64,000 nt of DNA from Mycobacterium sp. E2733 (GTDB taxonomy: Bacteria; Actinomycetota; Actinomycetes; Mycobacteriales; Mycobacteriaceae): the NCBI RefSeq assembly GCF_001667585.1, contig NZ_LZJZ01000092.1:62001-126000 (forward strand), read 5' to 3'. Positions 17,894 to 26,506 of the stretch are shown here, in pieces. The notes below the pieces were generated by a model that did not search any database, was not told the origin of the DNA, and saw only the letters and a program-made list of their open reading frames with translations. Position 1 is the first letter of the stretch; every line of letters starts with the position of its first letter. The translations under genes and the position numbers were made by a program.

Positions 17894-19045
17894 TCAACCG
17901 CCGTGTCCGCCTTTGGGCTTCTTGCCCGGGCGACCGGGTGGCGGCGCCGGCGCCGGTTCCGGGGTGCTGCTCGGTGTGGTGGTGGCGGTGGTCGTCGGGG
18001 GCGGCGTCGGCGTGGTGGTGGTTGGTGTGGTCGGCGTCGGCGGTGGCGCCGAGAACGGCGGATCGATGGCCAACAGGAGGAGCGCCAACACGAAGGCGGC
18101 AACGATCGCCGCGATCCACCATTTGCGCCGGGGAGTGTCGGGCTCCGGTGGCGCGCCCGCGGGCGTGTAGGTCAGCACGGCAGGTGGTGGCGCCTCCATC
18201 ACGCAGGTGCCGGTGGGCATGGCCGCTGGGGCCCTGCCGGTCAGCGCGGCCCGCATCGCGCCGGCCTGGTCGAACCGCCACGCCGGGTCGCGCGCCATCG
18301 CGCGTTCGATCACGCCCGCGAGCGGCGGCGGCACACCCGGGCACAGGGCGGCCAGCGGCGGCGGTGAAGTGTGCAGGATGGCGTGTGCCAGCGCGCCCAG
18401 GTCCTCCTGCGGGAACGGCCGGCGCCCGGTCAGCGCCTCATAACCCACCACGCCCACGGCATACAGGTCGTCGAGCACCGTGGCCGGCTTGGACGTCAGC
18501 CGCTCGGGACTCAGATACGCCATGCTGCCGACGACTTCGCCGGCCCTGGTGTAGGCGGCGCCGGACGTCTTTGCGATGCCGAAATCGGCGAGCTTGGGTT
18601 CGCCCGCGGCGGTGAACAAGATGTTGCCCGGCTTGACGTCGCGGTGCAGGATGCCGGCGCTGTGCGCCTCGGCAAGGGCGTCCAGGACACCGTCGAGCAC
18701 GACGTGCACGAACGCCGGTGGCAGCGGACCGCGAGCGATGTGATCGGCCAGCGACACTCCCGGTAACCGCTCCATGACGATGAACGGCAACCCGTGATGC
18801 TCGCCGACGTCGTGGACCACCACCACGTGCCGACCGGTCAGGCGCGCGGCCGCGCGCGCCTCCGCGTCGAACCGTGGGCGGCTGTCCGGCCGGTCGGCCA
18901 CCCCGGGATAAAGCAGCTTGATGGCGACGGGCCGGTTCAGCTTTCGGTCCCACCCCTCGCGCACCTCGGCCATCGCGCCGCGGCCCAGGACACCGCGCAG
19001 TTCGTACCGGCCGTCGCCAAGGGGCCCGCCCGGCGCCAGAGGCAC
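17894..19045 (-). CDS. Ser/Thr protein kinase, membrane-anchored
   Basis: 383 residues from GTG 19045. A complete Hanks kinase: GRGAMAEV loop (21-28), Lys43, HRDVKPGN (134-141), DFG 154-156, Thr-containing activation loop and SPE 179-181. One membrane helix (about 309-327) follows, then a 56-residue Thr/Pro-rich low-complexity tail ending in a Lys/Gly-rich stretch; there is no folded sensor domain. It is the first gene of the minus-strand run that continues with the pseudokinase 165 nt downstream and the lipid genes. The tail may contact the wall, as in other mycobacterial kinases with Pro-rich extracellular parts. Confidence 0.9.
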   Translation of the reverse strand: MPLAPGGPLGDGRYELRGVLGRGAMAEVREGWDRKLNRPVAIKLLYPGVADRPDSRPRFDAEARAAARLTGRHVVVVHDVGEHHGLPFIVMERLPGVSLADHIARGPLPPAFVHVVLDGVLDALAEAHSAGILHRDVKPGNILFTAAGEPKLADFGIAKTSGAAYTRAGEVVGSMAYLSPERLTSKPATVLDDLYAVGVVGYEALTGRRPFPQEDLGALAHAILHTSPPPLAALCPGVPPPLAGVIERAMARDPAWRFDQAGAMRAALTGRAPAAMPTGTCVMEAPPPAVLTYTPAGAPPEPDTPRRKWWIAAIVAAFVLALLLLAIDPPFSAPPPTPTTPTTTTPTPPPTTTATTTPSSTPEPAPAPPPGRPGKKPKGGHGG

Positions 19046-19179
19046 TCCGTTACTGCCCTGGCCGCGGTAAGACTGGGTTCCTTGGAGGTCCGTGTCGATC
19101 TCCTGTCGGAAAGCTGACTGCCTGCTGGGTCCGGGATAACCACACCATCGGGAATCGAAACCCGGTACTCAACCGGGGG

Positions 19180-21015
19180 TCAAACAGCGGCGGTCTGCGC
19201 CGGTTTCTGGACCGCTCCCACGTACTCGCCGACGAAACCGTTCCCCAACCACCACCTGGGCTCGGTGTGCTTGAAGATCTCTTCGCCGAGGGCTCGATCG
19301 CGCACCGACCTCTTGACCGGGAACGGATTCATGCCGGTCTTGTACTCGAGGCCGACCAAAGCGGGCGCGGTCGGCCGGCCTCGCCTGGGCAGCAGCTCGA
19401 AACCGGCGTCCCGGAGCACCGTGTTCAACTCGGCCGGGCGGGGGAACCGGCGAAAGTCGTGATTCGGCTTGTGCAGGCCGAACACGAACAGCGGCCCGAT
19501 GGTGACGAAACACAGCCATGTGCACAGGTTGCGGTCGGGGGTGACATAGAACATCCGGCCGCCCGGCTTCAGCGCGCTGAACACGCTGTCGAACAAATGA
19601 CGGTGCTCGGTGCAATGGTCGAGGACCCCGTGCAGGTAAATGAGGTCGAATTGATTGGCCCCCAATACATCCGCGTTTCGCGCGTCGCCGACGATGAAGC
19701 TCACTCCGGTGTTGCCGGCGAAACGCTCGCGGGCCGCACCGATCGACTTGTAGTCGACGTCGACGCCGACGATGTCCCACTCGCCCAACTTCGGATAGCG
19801 TTCCAGCAATCCCGCGATCGCCCCGCCGCTGCCGCAGCCGACCACCGCCATTCTCGGGCGTCGACCATTTGTCGGCGGAAGGTAGTCACGCAGGAATTCC
19901 CATGCGGCGTAGTCGATTTCGCCGACGAGCTCAGCGGTGAAGCGCCACTGCTCGCTGACCTCGGCGTTGGCGAAGTAACGGACCCCGCGCTCGATCGTGC
20001 CGTTGCTGATCCGCATCAGCACGCGATCGATGATCGAATAGTGGTATTCCCGCTCGCCCGCCGCGTCGTTGGCCCGTTCCCGATCGAGAAACTCGAAGTA
20101 GCGCCGCTCTTCGGGTTCGATTGGCGGCTCCCACGATTGAGCCCCGCCGAGCACCCGCTCCCGAATCCACGAGTCGATCACGCGGCCGTAGACGCTGGTG
20201 TCGAACAACATCAGCTGATGGCCCCCACCGGGCATCAGAAAAAAGTCTTTGGTCCCGCCGATCCGCTCGAAGCAAGCCCGGCAGTGCTCGGCCCCGACGA
20301 TTTCATCGTGCTCGCCGCAGGCGATCAGGACCGGTTTCGTGTTGGCAGCCGCCGGTTTTGGCGGCACATAGTTGAACACCGAGTGGTAGCTCTTCAACCC
20401 GTACGACCAGACGTACAGCGGGTCCTTCTTCTTCGCGTCCAGCAGTCCGGGGTCTTCCTGGTAGGCGGCCTTGAAGTCGATGAACCGCCGCAGCGGGACG
20501 CGTAGCCGATCTCCCACCTTCTCCGCCGCGTATTTCGCCGGCCGCGAACGGAACAGCCGGATCGGCAGACTCATCGGCGCCTCGTGGTTCAACAAAATGT
20601 TCATGCACACACCGGCCGTCACGGCCGGGCACGCGTCGAGGGCGTGGAATGCGACTTCCCCGCCTTGGCTGGCGCCGTGCACGACGACCGGCAGGGACGT
20701 GCGCCGTGCGGCGTATTCGGTTACCGCCCTGGTGTCTTCGAGGAATTCTTCGAAGCGGAACACACCCGGCTTGCCTTCGGAGCGGCCATGTCCGGTCAGG
20801 TCGAAGGAATAGACCGCCGCGCGGTAATGGCGGCGCATGTGCTCGGCGAACGCGTCGTAACTCTCGCTGTTGCCGGCGGTGCCGTGCACCAGCACCAAGA
20901 CATAATCGGCATTCTCGTTGTCGTAGCGGCGCACGAAGATCCGCTTGGCGCCGGATCCGGTCACGGCGTCTTCGACCATCGGCGGCACTGCCTGAACGGT
21001 GGTGTTCGGAGTCAT
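19180..21015 (-). CDS. Bifunctional alpha/beta hydrolase / SAM-dependent methyltransferase fusion
   Basis: 611 residues. Domain 1 (about 20-295) is an alpha/beta hydrolase of the monoacylglycerol-lipase type: VLVHGTAGN oxyanion strand, elbow GASQGG with Ser116, Asp237 and His266 (GGGHQLM). Domain 2 (about 320-600) is a class I methyltransferase with motif I VVGCGSGG (391-398), acidic end of strand 2 GVDVD and ALKPGGRMFYV. ATG 21015 overlaps the last base of the TetR stop (TGATG), so translation is coupled to its likely regulator. A lipid ester is probably cleaved and the product methylated, or the reverse; substrates are unknown. Confidence 0.85.
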   Translation of the reverse strand: MTPNTTVQAVPPMVEDAVTGSGAKRIFVRRYDNENADYVLVLVHGTAGNSESYDAFAEHMRRHYRAAVYSFDLTGHGRSEGKPGVFRFEEFLEDTRAVTEYAARRTSLPVVVHGASQGGEVAFHALDACPAVTAGVCMNILLNHEAPMSLPIRLFRSRPAKYAAEKVGDRLRVPLRRFIDFKAAYQEDPGLLDAKKKDPLYVWSYGLKSYHSVFNYVPPKPAAANTKPVLIACGEHDEIVGAEHCRACFERIGGTKDFFLMPGGGHQLMLFDTSVYGRVIDSWIRERVLGGAQSWEPPIEPEERRYFEFLDRERANDAAGEREYHYSIIDRVLMRISNGTIERGVRYFANAEVSEQWRFTAELVGEIDYAAWEFLRDYLPPTNGRRPRMAVVGCGSGGAIAGLLERYPKLGEWDIVGVDVDYKSIGAARERFAGNTGVSFIVGDARNADVLGANQFDLIYLHGVLDHCTEHRHLFDSVFSALKPGGRMFYVTPDRNLCTWLCFVTIGPLFVFGLHKPNHDFRRFPRPAELNTVLRDAGFELLPRRGRPTAPALVGLEYKTGMNPFPVKRSVRDRALGEEIFKHTEPRWWLGNGFVGEYVGAVQKPAQTAAV

Positions 21016-21647
21016 CAGCCTTTCGAATCCAATCCTTCGGTGAATCGGGCGGCAATCATCTCGGCGAACGCGTCGAAGTCGGCGCGGAACGCTGGAGTGT
21101 CGGCGACGAACGGGCGCTGCATGGACATGCCCAGTAGCACGATTTCGCAGAGGCGCACCGCCTCGTCGACCAAGTGCTGCGGCGCCTCGTCACCGGCGAT
21201 GGTGCGCAGCAGCTCGGCCAGCTGCCGTCGCTGGGTATCGCGATAGTCGACATACGCGGTCCGCAAGAAGTCGTTGTGGTTGGCAGCCGCCGCGAACTCG
21301 ACCATGAACGTGACGGCGTCCAGGTCGTCGATGAACAGCGTGTACAGCAGACCGGCCGCCTCGGCCAGGCCATCACGCACGGACGCGCCCTGCGACAGCC
21401 GGGCCGCCGCCGTGGCGAACATCTTCTTGGCCATGTCGTCGATGGCCGCCTGGAAGAGCTTTTCCTTCGTCTCGAAGTGGTAATGCAGCAGCGTCTGCGA
21501 AACGCCGGCCTGTGCCGAGATCAGCTTCATCGAAGACTTCTCGTAGCCGTACGCGCAGAAGCACCGCACCGTCGTCTGCAGGATGCGCTGCCGGGTGTCG
21601 CCGGCGCCAACCGCCGGACCGGGAGCCTTCGGCACTGTTTCGGTCAA
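21015..21647 (-). CDS. TetR family transcriptional regulator
   Basis: 210 residues with an N-terminal HTH (about 18-65: RQRILQTTVRCFCAYGYEKS, then ISAQAGVSQTLLHYHFETKE) and an all-helical ligand domain. The start is TTG 21647 or GTG 21635; no ATG is in frame upstream. It is coupled to the hydrolase-methyltransferase gene by a 1-nt overlap and faces the deacetylase gene across a strong palindrome, so it probably represses its own operon and perhaps the deacetylase gene. Inducer unknown, plausibly a lipid substrate of the fusion enzyme. Confidence 0.85.
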   Translation of the reverse strand: MTETVPKAPGPAVGAGDTRQRILQTTVRCFCAYGYEKSSMKLISAQAGVSQTLLHYHFETKEKLFQAAIDDMAKKMFATAAARLSQGASVRDGLAEAAGLLYTLFIDDLDAVTFMVEFAAAANHNDFLRTAYVDYRDTQRRQLAELLRTIAGDEAPQHLVDEAVRLCEIVLLGMSMQRPFVADTPAFRADFDAFAEMIAARFTEGLDSKG

Positions 21648-21683
21648 CTTCGACTCGTCTCGTCGCTTCTCCGCATAAGGTAC

Positions 21684-21705
21684 TGCCTGATCGATCAGTC
21701 AGGCA
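21684..21705. promoter_or_regulatory. Nested palindrome, probable TetR operator
   Basis: Arms TGCCTGA / TCAGGCA are separated by 8 nt, with a second perfect palindrome CTGATCGATCAG nested at the centre. It lies between the divergent TetR and deacetylase starts (37 and 27 nt away), the usual place for an autorepressor site. Confidence 0.6.
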
Positions 21706-21731
21706 AGCGTGGCGCGCTACGCTCTGAATTG

Positions 21732-22382
21732 ATGCGACCGGAAATCACGTTGACCTTCGACAACGGCCCGACCCCTGGCGTGACGGATCGGGTGCTCGAT
21801 GCCCTCGCTCAGCGTCAGATGTCCGCCATCTTCTTCGTCGTCGGCGAGAGACTTCGCTCGCCGGCGGGACACCGGTTGATCGAGCGCGCCGTCAGTGAGG
21901 GCCACCGGATCGGCAATCACTCCTTCACCCACGGCGCGCCCCTCGGCGAGCTCTCTGTGGCGGAGACGATTCACGAAATCGGCAGCACCCAAGAGATTTT
22001 GGACGCTTTCAACGATGTCGATCGTTACTTCAGACCATGGGGAACGGAGGGCGAACTCGACCGGCGCTGCCTGAATCGGACGGCGGTCGACTACCTCATC
22101 GCGGAGAAGTACACCTGCGTCCTGTGGAACAGCGTCCCGCGGGATTGGGCCGACCCCCGCGGATGGGTTGACCGAGCGCTCGCCGATACCCGGAACCAAC
22201 CGCACACCGTGGTCGTCCTGCACGACCTGCCCACCGGCGCGATGGAGCGACTCCCGAAGTTCCTCGATGAGCTCGACGACTCCGGCCTGGAGGTCACCAC
22301 CGACCTCCCCGACGACTGTGTGCCGATCGTCCGCGGCCGGATGCGGACACCCGTCGATCACCTCACTCCGGCGATAAGGTGA
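21732..22382 (+). CDS. NodB-type polysaccharide deacetylase family protein
   Basis: 216 residues from ATG 21732. NodB motifs are present in order: motif 1 LTFDNGP (Asp10), motif 2 HSFTH (His63, His67), motif 3 FRPWG and motif 5 VVLHDLPTG. In motif 1 the second, metal-binding Asp of the usual TFDDGP is Asn11, which may weaken or alter metal binding. There is no signal peptide, so unlike wall-acting deacetylases it is probably cytosolic, closer to puuE/allantoinase-type or amide hydrolases. Its TGA overlaps the region just upstream of the FAD oxidase gene, suggesting co-transcription. Confidence 0.8.
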   Translation: MRPEITLTFDNGPTPGVTDRVLDALAQRQMSAIFFVVGERLRSPAGHRLIERAVSEGHRIGNHSFTHGAPLGELSVAETIHEIGSTQEILDAFNDVDRYFRPWGTEGELDRRCLNRTAVDYLIAEKYTCVLWNSVPRDWADPRGWVDRALADTRNQPHTVVVLHDLPTGAMERLPKFLDELDDSGLEVTTDLPDDCVPIVRGRMRTPVDHLTPAIR

Positions 22383-22399
22383 ACCGGAGGGAGGCCCCA

Positions 22400-23785
22400 A
22401 TGAGCGACATGACGGCGCGGTTCTCCGAGATCGTCGGCGAGCACAACTTGCTGACCGGCGACGCCATCCCCGAGGACTACTGGCACGACGAGGTGTTGAC
22501 GAAGCCGCCGCAGCGGCCGGCGTACGTCGCCAAACCCGCTTCGGCGGAGGCGGTTTCGCAGCTGTTGAAGGCCGCCTCGGACAACGGCGTTCCGGTGACC
22601 GCCCGGGGATCGGGCACCGGCCTCTCGGGCGCGGCGATCCCCCGGACCGACGGGCTGCTGATCTCATTCGAGCGCATGAACGCCGTGCTCGAGGTCGACA
22701 CCACCAACCAGGTCGCCGTCGTCCAACCCGGCGTGACACTCACCGAACTGGACGCCGCGACCGCGGACAGCGGCCTGCGCTACATGGTTCACCCGGGCGA
22801 GCTGTCGTCCAGCGTCGGCGGCAACGTCGGCACCAACGCCGGCGGCATGAACGCGGTCAAGTACGGGATCGCCCGTAACAACGTCGTCGGACTGCAGGCG
22901 GCGCTGCCGACCGGCGAGCTCATCCGCACCGGCGGCAAGATCGCCAAGGTCTCCACCGGCTACGACCTGACCCAGCTCATCGTCGGCTCCGAAGGCACCC
23001 TGGCCCTGGCCACCGAGGTGACCGTCAAGCTGCACCCGCGGCTGGACCACAACGCCGCCGTGCTCGCTCCGTTCGCCGACTTCGACCAGATCATGGCGGC
23101 GGTGCCCAAGGTGGTGGGCAGCGGCCTCGCGCCTTACATCCTGGAGTACATCGACAACGTGACGATGGCCGCGCTCGTCCACACCCAGAACCTGGAGCTC
23201 GGTGTCCCCGACAGCGTCCGCGACAGCTGCGACGCCTATCTGGTTGTGGCGCTTGAGAACCGGACCGCAGACCGGCTGGACGAGGACGTCGAGACGGTTG
23301 GCGAGCTGCTGGCCGAGCTGGGCGCCGTGGATGCCTATGTGCTGGAAGGCGGTTCGGCGCGCAAGCTCATCGAGGCGCGAGAGAAGGCGTTCTGGACTTT
23401 GAAGGCGGTTGGCGCCGACGACCTGATCGACACCGTGGTGCCGCGCGGCGCGATGCCGAAGTTTCTGTCCGCCGCGCGCGGTATGGCGGCGGCCGCCGGC
23501 GGCGCGGCGGCGGGTTGCGGGCACGCCGGCGACGGCAACGTGCACCTGGCGATCTTCTGCAAAGATCCGGGCACGCGCAAGAAGCTCATGACCGACATCT
23601 TTGCGCTGGCAATGGAATTGGGCGGCGCAATCTCCGGCGAGCACGGCCTGGGCCGCGCCAAGACCCCGTACTTCCTGGAGCTGGAAGACCCGGTCAAGGT
23701 CGACCTGATGCGCCGCATCAAGCAAAGCTTCGACCCCGCGGGCATTCTCAACCCCGATGTGGTCTTCGCGGCGGCGGAAACCTAG
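22400..23785 (+). CDS. FAD-binding oxidase, GlcD / D-lactate dehydrogenase-like
   Basis: 461 residues from ATG 22400, chosen for its GGAGGGAGG site over GTG 22379. An N-terminal PCMH-type FAD-binding domain (RGSGTGLSGAAIP, LSSSVGGNVGTNAGGMNAVKYG) is followed by a FAD-oxidase C-terminal domain with GHAGDGNVHLAIF and GEHGLGRAK, both typical of glycolate oxidase GlcD and D-2-hydroxyacid dehydrogenases. It oxidises a 2-hydroxy acid to the 2-oxo acid and passes electrons to a quinone, ferredoxin or O2. No GlcE/GlcF partners are next to it, so a single-subunit D-lactate or D-2-hydroxyacid dehydrogenase is more likely than glycolate oxidase. Confidence 0.88.
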   Translation: MSDMTARFSEIVGEHNLLTGDAIPEDYWHDEVLTKPPQRPAYVAKPASAEAVSQLLKAASDNGVPVTARGSGTGLSGAAIPRTDGLLISFERMNAVLEVDTTNQVAVVQPGVTLTELDAATADSGLRYMVHPGELSSSVGGNVGTNAGGMNAVKYGIARNNVVGLQAALPTGELIRTGGKIAKVSTGYDLTQLIVGSEGTLALATEVTVKLHPRLDHNAAVLAPFADFDQIMAAVPKVVGSGLAPYILEYIDNVTMAALVHTQNLELGVPDSVRDSCDAYLVVALENRTADRLDEDVETVGELLAELGAVDAYVLEGGSARKLIEAREKAFWTLKAVGADDLIDTVVPRGAMPKFLSAARGMAAAAGGAAAGCGHAGDGNVHLAIFCKDPGTRKKLMTDIFALAMELGGAISGEHGLGRAKTPYFLELEDPVKVDLMRRIKQSFDPAGILNPDVVFAAAET

Positions 23786-23939
23786 CGACTCATGTCGTCC
23801 TCGCTCGTCGTTGAGCGTGAGCTGATGGTACGCCGCCGGTGCCGCGAGCACGTACGTCTTGGTTGTCGCTGGGAGGCGGGCACTTCGGGTGCCGCTCCTT
23901 CCGGAGGCTGCTGTGGCGCCTGTGACTTCGGCCACGAGC

Positions 23940-24575
23940 TCACATGCCGAAGTGGGTGCTACGCACCGCCGCAACGGCCTCGGGCGGCCCGCTCACCGCG
24001 ACCACCGCCGCGCCTTGCCGGCCAAAGAGGTACAGCAGCAGCTCACCCGGTTGACCGCTGAGCAGTGCCGCCGGTGAACCCGGTCGCAGCGTCGCCCGCG
24101 AGCCGGCCCACTCCACGTCGAGCCCGCACCCGACAAGCCTCCGGCTCAGATAACGCCCGCCGCGGCATACGTTGCGCCATAACGCCGCGTCCATGTCGGA
24201 CGCCAGAAAACGCGGCCCCAGTCCAAGGGCCCTGCGGACGTCCTCGTGGTGCACGAAGAACTCGTTGAGATTCGCCAGCGCGCGCACCCATCCGATGCGG
24301 AAGAGCCCGGCGGGCGGGCCAGAACGGATCCGGGCGACGAGCCACCCGAAATCATGCCGGGCCATCGCGACCCTGCGCCGCTCGGCGAACCGCTGGAAGG
24401 GGCCGGGCAGCACGAGACAAGGTCCTGCAAGGACATCCCGTTCCCGCAACACCAAATGGGCGGCGAGATCGCGAGCGGTCCAGCCGTCGATCAGCGTCGG
24501 AGCGGAGGGGCCGACCTCGGCGAGAAGATCACACAGCGCGGACCGCTCCCCGGCGTCTAGCGTCGGCCCAGGCAC
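23940..24575 (-). CDS. TIGR03085-type DinB-like / maleylpyruvate isomerase-fold protein
   Basis: 211 residues from GTG 24575. Four-helix-bundle signatures of the mycothiol-dependent DinB-like group are visible: GWTARDLAAHLVLRERD near the start and LANLNEFFVHHEDVRRA in the middle, whose His residues are the metal ligands. These proteins are candidate mycothiol-S-transferases or metal-binding isomerases. Transcribed away from the sirA operon. The 154 nt between it and the FAD oxidase hold nothing I can support. Confidence 0.75.
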   Translation of the reverse strand: MPGPTLDAGERSALCDLLAEVGPSAPTLIDGWTARDLAAHLVLRERDVLAGPCLVLPGPFQRFAERRRVAMARHDFGWLVARIRSGPPAGLFRIGWVRALANLNEFFVHHEDVRRALGLGPRFLASDMDAALWRNVCRGGRYLSRRLVGCGLDVEWAGSRATLRPGSPAALLSGQPGELLLYLFGRQGAAVVAVSGPPEAVAAVRSTHFGM

Positions 24576-24632
24576 AACCGCAGGTTACTGCAATCACCAT
24601 GCGCGCCAGACCAATAAACGTGAACGGGAGCA

Positions 24633-24659
24633 CACAACGAACGGTTGTGCCCTCACAAC
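24633..24659. promoter_or_regulatory. Repeated CACAAC half-sites upstream of sirA
   Basis: An inverted pair CACAAC (24633-24638) / GTTGTG (24644-24649) with a 5-nt spacer is followed by a third CACAAC at 24654-24659. It lies in the 244-nt region between the divergent DinB-like gene and sirA. A sulfur-status regulator is a reasonable guess, but no known mycobacterial consensus is claimed. Confidence 0.4.
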
Positions 24660-24705
24660 AGCACGACCTCTACTCCCGCACGACTGATCCGGGCACTATG
24701 AAGCC

Positions 24706-24750
24706 ATGAGACGTGGGCGCAACGGAGCGCCCGCGCTCACCTCTGACTGA
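24706..24750 (+). CDS. Possible 14-codon leader peptide of the sirA operon
   Basis: ATG 24706 to TGA 24750 encodes MRRGRNGAPALTSD, 69 nt before sirA. It has no cysteine codons, so it is not an obvious cysteine attenuator of the type reported upstream of other mycobacterial sulfur genes. No clear ribosome site; if real it would be near-leaderless. Weakly supported. Confidence 0.25.
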   Translation: MRRGRNGAPALTSD

Positions 24751-24819
24751 CAACATCATCGCGTCGATGCCGCGGCCAGCAGCCCTGCAGCCCCAAGCAC
24801 CGCGAAGGAGCACAACACC

Positions 24820-26490
24820 ATGACCACAGCAGCACGTCCCGCCAAGACCCGCAGCGAGGGTCAGTGGGCGCTGGGTGACCGCGAACCGCTGAACGACACC
24901 GAGAAGATCAAGAACGACGACGCGCCGCTGAACGTGCGCAACCGTATCGTCAACGTCTACGCCAACGAGGGCTTCGACAGCATCGACCACTCCGATCTGC
25001 GCGGGCGCTTCCGCTGGATGGGCCTGTATACGCAACGCGAACAGGGCTACGACGGCAGCTGGACTGGTGACGACAACACCGACAAGATCGAAGCCAAGTA
25101 CTTCATGATGCGCGTCCGCACCGACGGCAAGGCGCTGACGGCGCACTCGATGCGCACGCTGGGGCAGATCTCGACCGAGTTCGCCCGCGACACCGCCGAC
25201 ATCAGCGACCGGGAAAACCTACAACTGCATTGGATCCGCATCGAGGACGTCCCCGAAATCTGGCGTCGGCTCGACTCCGTCGGCCTGCAGACGACCGAGG
25301 CGTGCGGCGACTGCCCGCGTGGCATCCACGGTTCGCCGCTGGCCGGCGACTCCCTCGACGAGGTGCTCGACCCGTCCCCCGCGATTGACGAGATCGTTCG
25401 GCGCTCCATGGGCAACCCCGAGTACGCGAACCTGCCGCGGAAGTACAAGACCGCGGTGTCGGGCCTGCAGGACGTCTCCCACGAGACCCACGACGTCGCG
25501 TTCGTCGGCGTCAACCACCCCGAACACGGGCCCGGCCTGGATCTCTGGGTGGGCGGCGGCCTGTCAACCAACCCGATGCTGGCCCAGCGGGTCGGGGTAT
25601 GGATCCCCCTGGACGAGGTGCCCGACGTCTGGGAAGCCGTCACCCAGGTGTTCCGCGACTACGGCTACCGGCGGATGCGCGCCAAGGCGCGGCTGAAGTT
25701 CCTTATCAAGGACTGGGGCGTCCAAAAATTCCGCGAGGTCCTCGAAACCGAGTACCTGAATCGCCGGCTGATCGACGGCCCGGCCCCCGCGCCGGTCAAG
25801 CAGACCATTGACCACGTCGGCGTGCAGAGGATCAAGAACGGGCTCAACGCCATTGGTGTCGCGCCGATCGCCGGACGCGTCTCGGGCACCACGCTGTCGG
25901 CGGTGGCCGACCTGATGGAAAAGGTGGGCTCCGACCGGGCCCGGCTGACCCCGTTCCAGAAGCTGGTCATCCTCGACGTGCCCGACGAGAAGGTCGACGA
26001 GACGGTCGCCGCGCTGGACGCCCTCGGCCTGCCGTCGCGCCCCTCCTCGTGGCGCAAGAACACCATGGCCTGCACCGGCATCGAATTCTGCAAGCTGTCC
26101 TTCGCCGAAACCCGGGTGCGCACACAGACTTTGGTGCCCGAGCTGGAACAGCGCCTGGCCGACGTCAACTCGGAGCTCGACGTGCCGATCAGCGTCCACC
26201 TCAACGGCTGCCCCAACTCGTGCGCGCGAATTCAGGTCGCCGACATCGGCTTCAAGGGCCAGTGGATCGACGACGGCGAGGGCAATTCCGTCGAGGGCTT
26301 CCAGGTTCACCTGGGCGGCCGCCTGGGCGAGGCCAGCGGGTTCGGCCGAAAGCTGCGCCAGCACAAGGTGACCAGCGACGAGCTCGGCGACTACATCGAC
26401 CGGGTGACCCGCAAGTTCCTCGAAGGCCGCGACGGCGGTGAGACCTTCGCGTCCTGGGCGCTGCGCGCCGACGAGGCCGACCTGCGATAG
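24820..26490 (+). CDS. sirA: Ferredoxin-dependent sulfite reductase SirA
   Basis: 556 residues from ATG 24820. It reduces sulfite to sulfide with six electrons from ferredoxin, using coupled siroheme and [4Fe-4S]. The cluster ligands are visible as Cys418 and Cys424 (CTGIEFC) and Cys464 and Cys468 (NGCPNSC); the two duplicated ferritin-like nitrite/sulfite reductase repeats and the TEACGDCPRG segment are present. In M. tuberculosis the orthologue was once called nirA but acts on sulfite. Followed by cysH and che1 in an operon that supplies the preceding reduction and, probably, siroheme iron insertion. Confidence 0.93.
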   Translation: MTTAARPAKTRSEGQWALGDREPLNDTEKIKNDDAPLNVRNRIVNVYANEGFDSIDHSDLRGRFRWMGLYTQREQGYDGSWTGDDNTDKIEAKYFMMRVRTDGKALTAHSMRTLGQISTEFARDTADISDRENLQLHWIRIEDVPEIWRRLDSVGLQTTEACGDCPRGIHGSPLAGDSLDEVLDPSPAIDEIVRRSMGNPEYANLPRKYKTAVSGLQDVSHETHDVAFVGVNHPEHGPGLDLWVGGGLSTNPMLAQRVGVWIPLDEVPDVWEAVTQVFRDYGYRRMRAKARLKFLIKDWGVQKFREVLETEYLNRRLIDGPAPAPVKQTIDHVGVQRIKNGLNAIGVAPIAGRVSGTTLSAVADLMEKVGSDRARLTPFQKLVILDVPDEKVDETVAALDALGLPSRPSSWRKNTMACTGIEFCKLSFAETRVRTQTLVPELEQRLADVNSELDVPISVHLNGCPNSCARIQVADIGFKGQWIDDGEGNSVEGFQVHLGGRLGEASGFGRKLRQHKVTSDELGDYIDRVTRKFLEGRDGGETFASWALRADEADLR

Positions 26491-26506
26491 GAGTTGGGAC
26501 CCCGCC

